Under the pieces are notes generated by a model. It was given only the letters and a program-made list of their open reading frames with translations. It did no database searches and was not told the origin of the DNA. Shown one piece after another: positions 32,515-36,870 of a stretch of 36,870 nt of DNA. The stretch is from Betaproteobacteria bacterium RIFCSPLOWO2_02_FULL_63_19 (lineage in GTDB: Bacteria > Pseudomonadota > Gammaproteobacteria > Burkholderiales > SG8-39). Position 1 is the first letter of the stretch, and every line of letters starts with the position of its first letter. Location: contig MEQX01000066.1 in the NCBI GenBank assembly GCA_001770415.1, positions 1 to 36,870 of the forward strand, written 5' to 3'. The translations under genes and the position numbers were made by a program.

Positions 32515-33501
32515 CTAGCAGGGGAGTGCGAGCTTGAACAGCTTGATGGTATTGGTCCGCCCGACGCGTTTCCTCTCCTCCTCGGTCAATACCGGGGTGT
32601 TGTCGAACCAGGACGCCCCGTCGACCATGACTTCCATAGGATAATCGACGGCGAACATGATTCGGTCGATTCCCATTTCCGCTATCGCGCATCGGAACGT
32701 CGAATCACTGAAATTTCCGCTCGTGGTGATGTGAACGTTGGATCTCATATAGGCGCTCATCGGCTTCTTGGCCGGATATCCGGCGGGTATGGTCGCAATG
32801 CGGTGATCGATGCGCCACATGTCATACGGGATGCGTTCACCGAGATGGCCAATGACGATCTGCAGCCTGGGGTATTCGTCGAACAGACAGGAGCCGATCA
32901 GCCGCAGCACGTGGATCGAGGTTTCCACTGCAAAGCCCCATGCCGAACTGAACAGCCAGGGATGGCCCTCGTAGGCCTGTGCCCGCTGGTAGACCGCGGT
33001 TCTGGGGTGCATGTAGAACGGGACATCGAGTTCCTGGACGCGCGCCCAGAACGGCCGGTATTCGGGCGTGTCGTAATAGATGACCGAGTCGGGAATGTCT
33101 CGTTGCGTGAAGCCGTTGACCAGGGCTCCCGGAAAGCCGAGTTCGTTGACGCAGCGGGTGAGTTCTTCGGCGGCGGCGCCGGGGTCCTGCATCGGCAGGG
33201 CCGCAAAACCGCCGAAACGGTCCGGCCGCCTGGCGACCTGTTCGGCGAGAAAGTCGTTGTATCTCCTGGACGCTTCAATGGCTTCATGGGTGTCCAGAAT
33301 CATTTGCACCGCGGGCGCGTTCAGCGACAGGATGGCGTACTCGATGCCGTTCTTGTCCATGTCCTTGAGCCGGAGGTCGTGGAAGTCCACCAGACGTCGG
33401 GCGGTTTCTGCCCACGACCAGGCTCCCCCAAGACGGCCTGCGGCGTCTTCATCGGGTCTCCCGTAAGCAAAATGTTCCTCGATTGCGATCTTTCCGTTCA
33501 T
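32515..33501 (-). CDS. Amidohydrolase-2 decarboxylase, gamma-resorcylate decarboxylase-like
   Basis: 328 aa. It follows the gamma-resorcylate (2,6-dihydroxybenzoate) decarboxylase family closely from memory: 'IAIEEHF' with E8 and H10, 'GALVNGFTQ', 'VPFYMHPR' with H165, 'VIGHLGERIPYDMWRIDHR' with H219, and D286 in 'MFAVDYPME'. E8, H10, H165 and D286 are the expected metal ligands. It would catalyse non-oxidative decarboxylation of a hydroxy-aromatic acid in the cytoplasm. The exact acid (resorcylate, dihydroxybenzoate, carboxyvanillate) cannot be read. The ATG has an AAGGAAG ribosome-binding site. The IclR gene lies 152 bases upstream on the same strand. Confidence 0.85.
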   Translation of the reverse strand: MNGKIAIEEHFAYGRPDEDAAGRLGGAWSWAETARRLVDFHDLRLKDMDKNGIEYAILSLNAPAVQMILDTHEAIEASRRYNDFLAEQVARRPDRFGGFAALPMQDPGAAAEELTRCVNELGFPGALVNGFTQRDIPDSVIYYDTPEYRPFWARVQELDVPFYMHPRTAVYQRAQAYEGHPWLFSSAWGFAVETSIHVLRLIGSCLFDEYPRLQIVIGHLGERIPYDMWRIDHRIATIPAGYPAKKPMSAYMRSNVHITTSGNFSDSTFRCAIAEMGIDRIMFAVDYPMEVMVDGASWFDNTPVLTEEERKRVGRTNTIKLFKLALPC

Positions 33502-33653
33502 CTTTCAATCTTCCTTTTGGTATGTATCACCGCATGGGTCTGCGGCACGGCGGATATGGGAGGGCCAAGAAATCGAACAAGCTTCCCATGCTAGGACAGC
33601 TTTAGTGCTTAAACGAAACGTTTGAACCTGCTTCGGAACGCGCACGATGGCCC

Positions 33654-34445
33654 CTATGTTCGTCTTTGGTTCGCCGGAAATGGTCCGCGATAGCCGACTG
33701 AGCGCGATATGTTTGCCGCAGTTTCCTTGACCAGTGGGGCCCACGCCGTCTTCATGCGCTCGGCGGGTGCCGAGACCGACAGCCCGGCGACGATCGCGCC
33801 GGTGTCGTCCCGCACCGCGGCACCAATGCAGCGCACACCCGTTTCAGCTTCCTCGTTGTCCAGTGCATAACCCTGCTTCACCGCGCGCGCGAGTTCCTTT
33901 TCCAGTTCGGCGATGCTGGTGAGCGTATTCTTGGTGTAGGCTGGAAGCCCTGTTCGCTCGGCGTAGGAGCGCCGGCCGTCCGCGCCTTCATCCATCAGGA
34001 ACAGTTTCCCCACGGCGGTGATGTGCAGCGGCGCTCGCGCGCCCACGATGTTCACGACGCGCATCAGTGCGCGTCCGGCGGAGGTGCGTTCGACATAGAC
34101 GATTTCGTCGCCATGGCGCACGGAAAGATTGACTGCCTCGCCCGTGGCCGCGTGCAAGTGGCGCATGAACGGCAGCGCATGCTCGCGTACCGAGATGCGC
34201 GCTTTCACCAGGTTGCCGAGTTCGAGCAGGCGTATGCCCAGGCGGTAGCTTCCCTGGTCGACACGCTCGGCCAGTCGCTCGTGAACGAGAGCCGTGAGGA
34301 TGCGGTGCGCCGTCGACGGATGCAGGCCGGTTGTTCGCGCAAGCTGTTTCAGCGAGACCGGCTCCGCGTGGCCGGCGAGGGCGTCGAGCAGGGCCGTCAT
34401 ACGCTCGATCACCTGGATGGAATTCTTGGATTCGGATGTCGCCAC
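33654..34445 (-). CDS. IclR-family transcriptional regulator
   Basis: 263 aa from GTG 34445; an ATG at 34553 would add 36 residues but would leave only about 20 bases before the divergent lutA start. The N-terminal helix-turn-helix reads 'VSLKQLARTTGLHPSTAHRILTALVHERLAER'. The effector domain holds 'AVNLSVRHGDEIVYVERTSAGRALMRVVNIVGARAPLHITAVGKLFL' and 'GVRCIGAAVRDDTGAIVAGLSVSAPA'. IclR proteins control catabolism of aromatic and small organic acids, usually binding next to their own gene. Targets here could be the decarboxylase downstream, the divergent lut genes, or both. Confidence 0.88.
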   Translation of the reverse strand: MATSESKNSIQVIERMTALLDALAGHAEPVSLKQLARTTGLHPSTAHRILTALVHERLAERVDQGSYRLGIRLLELGNLVKARISVREHALPFMRHLHAATGEAVNLSVRHGDEIVYVERTSAGRALMRVVNIVGARAPLHITAVGKLFLMDEGADGRRSYAERTGLPAYTKNTLTSIAELEKELARAVKQGYALDNEEAETGVRCIGAAVRDDTGAIVAGLSVSAPAERMKTAWAPLVKETAANISRSVGYRGPFPANQRRT

Positions 34446-34576
34446 GGCGGGCTTGTTTCGAATGACACGGCGAGAGAATTCTACACCGCCATCCCGGAGG
34501 CGAACGACGGCCGGCGCAACCTCCGTGTTATGATTTCCGCGGATCTCGTACACCTACCACGGCGTCTCTATTGCCC
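34446..34576. promoter_or_regulatory. Divergent promoter region, iclR-type gene / lutA
   Basis: If the regulator starts at GTG 34445 and LutA at ATG 34577, this 131-base stretch holds both promoters and the likely IclR operator. I see no clear palindrome or hexamer pair. The alternative upstream IclR start at 34553 would place coding sequence here. Confidence 0.4.
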
Positions 34577-35308
34577 ATGCGCGTCGGCCTGTTCGTCACC
34601 TGCCTCGTGGACGCGATGCGACCGTCGATCGGCATGGCGGCGGTCAGGCTGATCGAGGGTGCGGGGTACGACCTCGTGGTACCGGCGGCGCAGACCTGCT
34701 GTGGTCAGCCCGGTTACAACTCGGGCGACCGCAGGTCGGCGCGGGCGCTGGCTGAAAAGCTGCTCGACGAATTCGAGGCCTGCGACTACCTGGTCGTGCC
34801 TTCGGGTTCGTGCAGCGGCATGATTCGCACGCATTATCCGGACCTTTTCCGCAGCGAACCGGCTCTGGCGGCCCGCATCGAGCGGCTGAGCGCCAAGACC
34901 TACGAACTCACGGACTTTCTGATCAACGTCGCGAAGCTGAAGCACGTTCCGGGGGAGTTCGAAGGCACGGTGACTTACCACGATTCCTGCTCGGGCCTGA
35001 GGGAGATGGGGGTCAAGTCGCAGCCGCGGGAACTGCTGGCGATGGTGCGCGGGCTCACGTTGAAGGAGATGCGCGACAGCGAGACCTGCTGCGGGTTCGG
35101 CGGCACGTTCGTGCTGAAGATGGACGAGATTTCGGCGCGCATGGTCGAGGACAAGTGCAGAAACGTCGAGGCGAACGGCGCGTCGGCGCTGGTTCTCGGC
35201 GATCTGGGCTGCATGCTTAACATCGAAGGGCGGCTGCGCAAGCGGGGCGACAGTACGACCGAAGTGCTGCACGTTGCCGAGATTCTGGCCGGCAGGGACG
35301 ACGGCTGA
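34577..35308 (+). CDS. lutA: LutA-type (Fe-S)-binding lactate utilisation subunit
   Basis: 243 aa from ATG 34577 (TTG 34571 is an in-frame alternative). It contains two CCG-domain motifs: 'QTCCGQPGYN' and 'SETCCGFGGTF', each the Cys-Cys-Gly core that binds 4Fe-4S or a heterodisulfide-reductase-like cluster. 'CSGM' and 'YHDSCSGLREM' supply the other cysteines. LutA (YkgE) is part of LutABC, which oxidises L-lactate to pyruvate. Length agrees with the family (about 240 aa). Only one base separates its stop from the GTG of lutB. Confidence 0.88.
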   Translation: MRVGLFVTCLVDAMRPSIGMAAVRLIEGAGYDLVVPAAQTCCGQPGYNSGDRRSARALAEKLLDEFEACDYLVVPSGSCSGMIRTHYPDLFRSEPALAARIERLSAKTYELTDFLINVAKLKHVPGEFEGTVTYHDSCSGLREMGVKSQPRELLAMVRGLTLKEMRDSETCCGFGGTFVLKMDEISARMVEDKCRNVEANGASALVLGDLGCMLNIEGRLRKRGDSTTEVLHVAEILAGRDDG

Positions 35309-35309
35309 C

Positions 35310-36731
35310 GTGCAAAGCCAGGCGATGCACTTCAAGGCACGCGCCGGTGCCGCACTCAAGGACGCGGCGCTGCAGCGCGGGCTGGCAAAGGTCGACGGAT
35401 TCGCGGCGAGACGCGCGTCGGCGATTCGCGAACTCGACGATCTGCAGGGGCTGAGAACGGAGGCCGCGGCGATACGCGACCGCGCGCTTGCCGACCTCGA
35501 CGTGTGGATCGAGGCATTCGAGAGCGAGGCAACGCGGCGCGGTGCAAGCGTGCTGTTCGCCGAAACCGGCGCGGACGTGTCCAGGCTCGTGATCGAGATC
35601 TGCCGGCGGCATGGACTGTCCAAGGCGATCAAGTCGAAATCGATGCTCTCGGAAGAGGCGCAGCTCAACGAGGCGCTCGAGGCGGCCGGAGTGCAGCCGG
35701 TGGAAACCGACCTCGGCGAATACATCTGTCAGCTTTCCGGCGAGCCGCCCTCGCACATCATCGCGCCGGTCATTCACAAGACTCGCGCCGACATTGCAGA
35801 GCTGTTCGAACGCGTGCATCGGCGACCCCGGCTCGAGAACGCCGAGGACATGACGAGGGAGGCGCGAGAAATGCTGCGCACGCATTTTCTGTCGGCCGAC
35901 CTGGGTATTTCGGGGGGCAACTTTCTCATCGCCGAAACCGGGTCCGTAGCCCTGGTCACCAACGAGGGCAACGGCCGCATGGTGACGACGATGCCGCGCG
36001 TGCACGTGGCCATCACCGGCATCGAGAAGATCGTGCCGACGCTGGAGGACCTTGCCACGCTGATGCGTCTGCTTCCCCGTTCCGCGACCGGGCAGTCGAT
36101 TTCGAACTATTTCACGCTTGCGACCGGAACGCGCGGCGGCGGCGACCGGGACGGACCCGAGCACATGTACTTCATCCTGGTCGACAACGGCCGCACCAAT
36201 CTGGTCGGCGGCGACATGCAGGAAATGCTGCGTTGTATCCGCTGCGGCGCCTGCATGAACCATTGCCCGGTCTACCAAAGCGTCGGCGGACACGCCTACG
36301 GGTGGGTCTATCCGGGACCGATGGGCGCCGTGCTGACCCCGGCCTACCTTGGCGTGGAAAAGGCGCTCGACCTGCCGCAGGCGTCCACGTTCTGCGGCGC
36401 ATGCTCGTCCGTATGTCCGGTGAAAATCGCGCTTCCCGACCTGCTTCGCAAACTGCGCGAACGCCAGGTCGAGGGCGGCATGCGCCCGTGGTACGAAATG
36501 CTGGCGTTGAGGATATGGGCATGGACGGCGCAACGTCCGCGCATGTATGCCCTTGCCACCGCGATCGGCGTGCGCTACCTGCGCACGTTGCGCAACAGCG
36601 ACCAGCTGATCGGTTCGATGCCGTTCGCCGCCGGTTGGACCAGGACCCGATACATGCCTGCTCCTCGGTCAGGCAAGACCTTCAGAGCGCTCTACGCGGC
36701 GCGCGCGAAACGCCGCGCGCTTGGATTCTGA
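35310..36731 (+). CDS. lutB: LutB-type iron-sulfur lactate utilisation subunit
   Basis: 473 aa from GTG 35310, one base after the lutA stop; ATG 35325 is an alternative. The DUF162/LUD-like N-terminal part includes 'LFAETGADVSRLVIEICRRHG', 'LGISGGNFLIAETGSVALVTNEGNGRMV' and 'ITGIEKIVPTLEDL'. The two ferredoxin-type cluster motifs are 'CIRCGACMNHCPVY' and 'CGACSSVCPVK'. LutB (YkgF) passes electrons in LutABC lactate oxidation. LutC should follow but is not seen before the window ends. Confidence 0.9.
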   Translation: MQSQAMHFKARAGAALKDAALQRGLAKVDGFAARRASAIRELDDLQGLRTEAAAIRDRALADLDVWIEAFESEATRRGASVLFAETGADVSRLVIEICRRHGLSKAIKSKSMLSEEAQLNEALEAAGVQPVETDLGEYICQLSGEPPSHIIAPVIHKTRADIAELFERVHRRPRLENAEDMTREAREMLRTHFLSADLGISGGNFLIAETGSVALVTNEGNGRMVTTMPRVHVAITGIEKIVPTLEDLATLMRLLPRSATGQSISNYFTLATGTRGGGDRDGPEHMYFILVDNGRTNLVGGDMQEMLRCIRCGACMNHCPVYQSVGGHAYGWVYPGPMGAVLTPAYLGVEKALDLPQASTFCGACSSVCPVKIALPDLLRKLRERQVEGGMRPWYEMLALRIWAWTAQRPRMYALATAIGVRYLRTLRNSDQLIGSMPFAAGWTRTRYMPAPRSGKTFRALYAARAKRRALGF

Positions 36732-36737
36732 CGCTGC

Positions 36738-36757
36738 TGAAGCCGGCATCGGCTTCA
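36738..36757 (+). terminator. Possible terminator hairpin after lutB
   Basis: An 8-bp perfect stem, 36738-36745 with 36750-36757, around the four-base loop GCAT. No T-run follows. It could mark the end of lutAB, but it is a weak candidate. Confidence 0.35.
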
Positions 36758-36836
36758 CCTTCGCCGCGCGCCTGGCATCGGTTCCGTTTTGGCCGCAACG
36801 CATACGCGGATCATCGTGTCAGGAGCTCTAAACCAC

Positions 36837-36870
36837 ATGGTCAGGGGCGAGGGCGCATTGTTGCGCGCCC
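36837..36870 (+). CDS. Possible start of a further gene, cut by window end
   Basis: ATG 36837 follows an AGGAG at 36821-36825, about 11 bases upstream. The first residues, 'MVRGEGALLRA', are not recognisable; they do not look like the start of LutC. Only 34 bases are visible. Confidence 0.25.
   Translation, partial: MVRGEGALLRA

Noticed and set aside
1..36870. CRISPR array, tRNA genes, or an intact insertion sequence
   Set aside because: I saw no regularly spaced repeats, cloverleaf arms or transposase motifs anywhere in the window.

Overview
The window is GC-rich (low-to-mid 60s % by eye), densely coded DNA typical of a betaproteobacterial chromosome (Burkholderiales or a relative). The lineage is inferred from gene content: a FadE/FadI/FadJ beta-oxidation cluster, PbpG, an Atm1-type exporter, DUF6494 and DUF3012 small proteins, and LutAB. 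I see no rRNA, tRNA, CRISPR array, intact insertion sequence or phage module.

Layout. 1-8500: a VapC-type toxin cut by the window edge, a stand-alone MetE-type methyltransferase, a family 3 solute-binding protein without a transporter, a hotdog thioesterase overlapping a secreted PrcB_C-like protein, an FkbM methyltransferase with a long C-terminal extension, a class I methyltransferase, a Tat-exported Rossmann oxidoreductase on the minus strand, a DUF3012 lipoprotein of only 59 aa, and a membrane protein. 8700-11830: a DUF6494 protein, a cupin gene that has apparently lost its core in frame, and MarC-, TerC- and EamA-type membrane proteins. 11856-15538: a YciA-type thioesterase and three glycosyltransferases. 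The last two glycosyltransferases converge with overlapping stop codons in a visibly more AT-rich patch. 15546-21186: fadE-fadI-fadJ on the minus strand. 21438-24318: an Atm1-type ABC exporter and the endopeptidase PbpG.

24506-31149 is the most coherent block: an EgtD-like methyltransferase, a Lon-like AAA+ protease, a universal-stress-like protein, archease, the RNA ligase RtcB and a short ribosome hibernation factor, all on the plus strand with short gaps. Archease activates RtcB and HPF protects idle ribosomes, so the block reads as an RNA-repair, ribosome-hibernation and proteostasis stress module. It has two oddities. The EgtD-like enzyme departs from the family at its SAM-binding and histidine-binding motifs. 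A 22-bp, almost perfect hairpin lies between archease and rtcB.

31451-36870: a second EamA exporter, a gamma-resorcylate decarboxylase-like amidohydrolase with an IclR regulator (minus strand), and divergently lutA-lutB for lactate oxidation. lutC is not visible before the window ends.

I found no wholly new multi-gene system. The best leads are the divergent EgtD homologue in its stress/RNA-repair setting, the archease-rtcB hairpin, and the cupin with its core missing.
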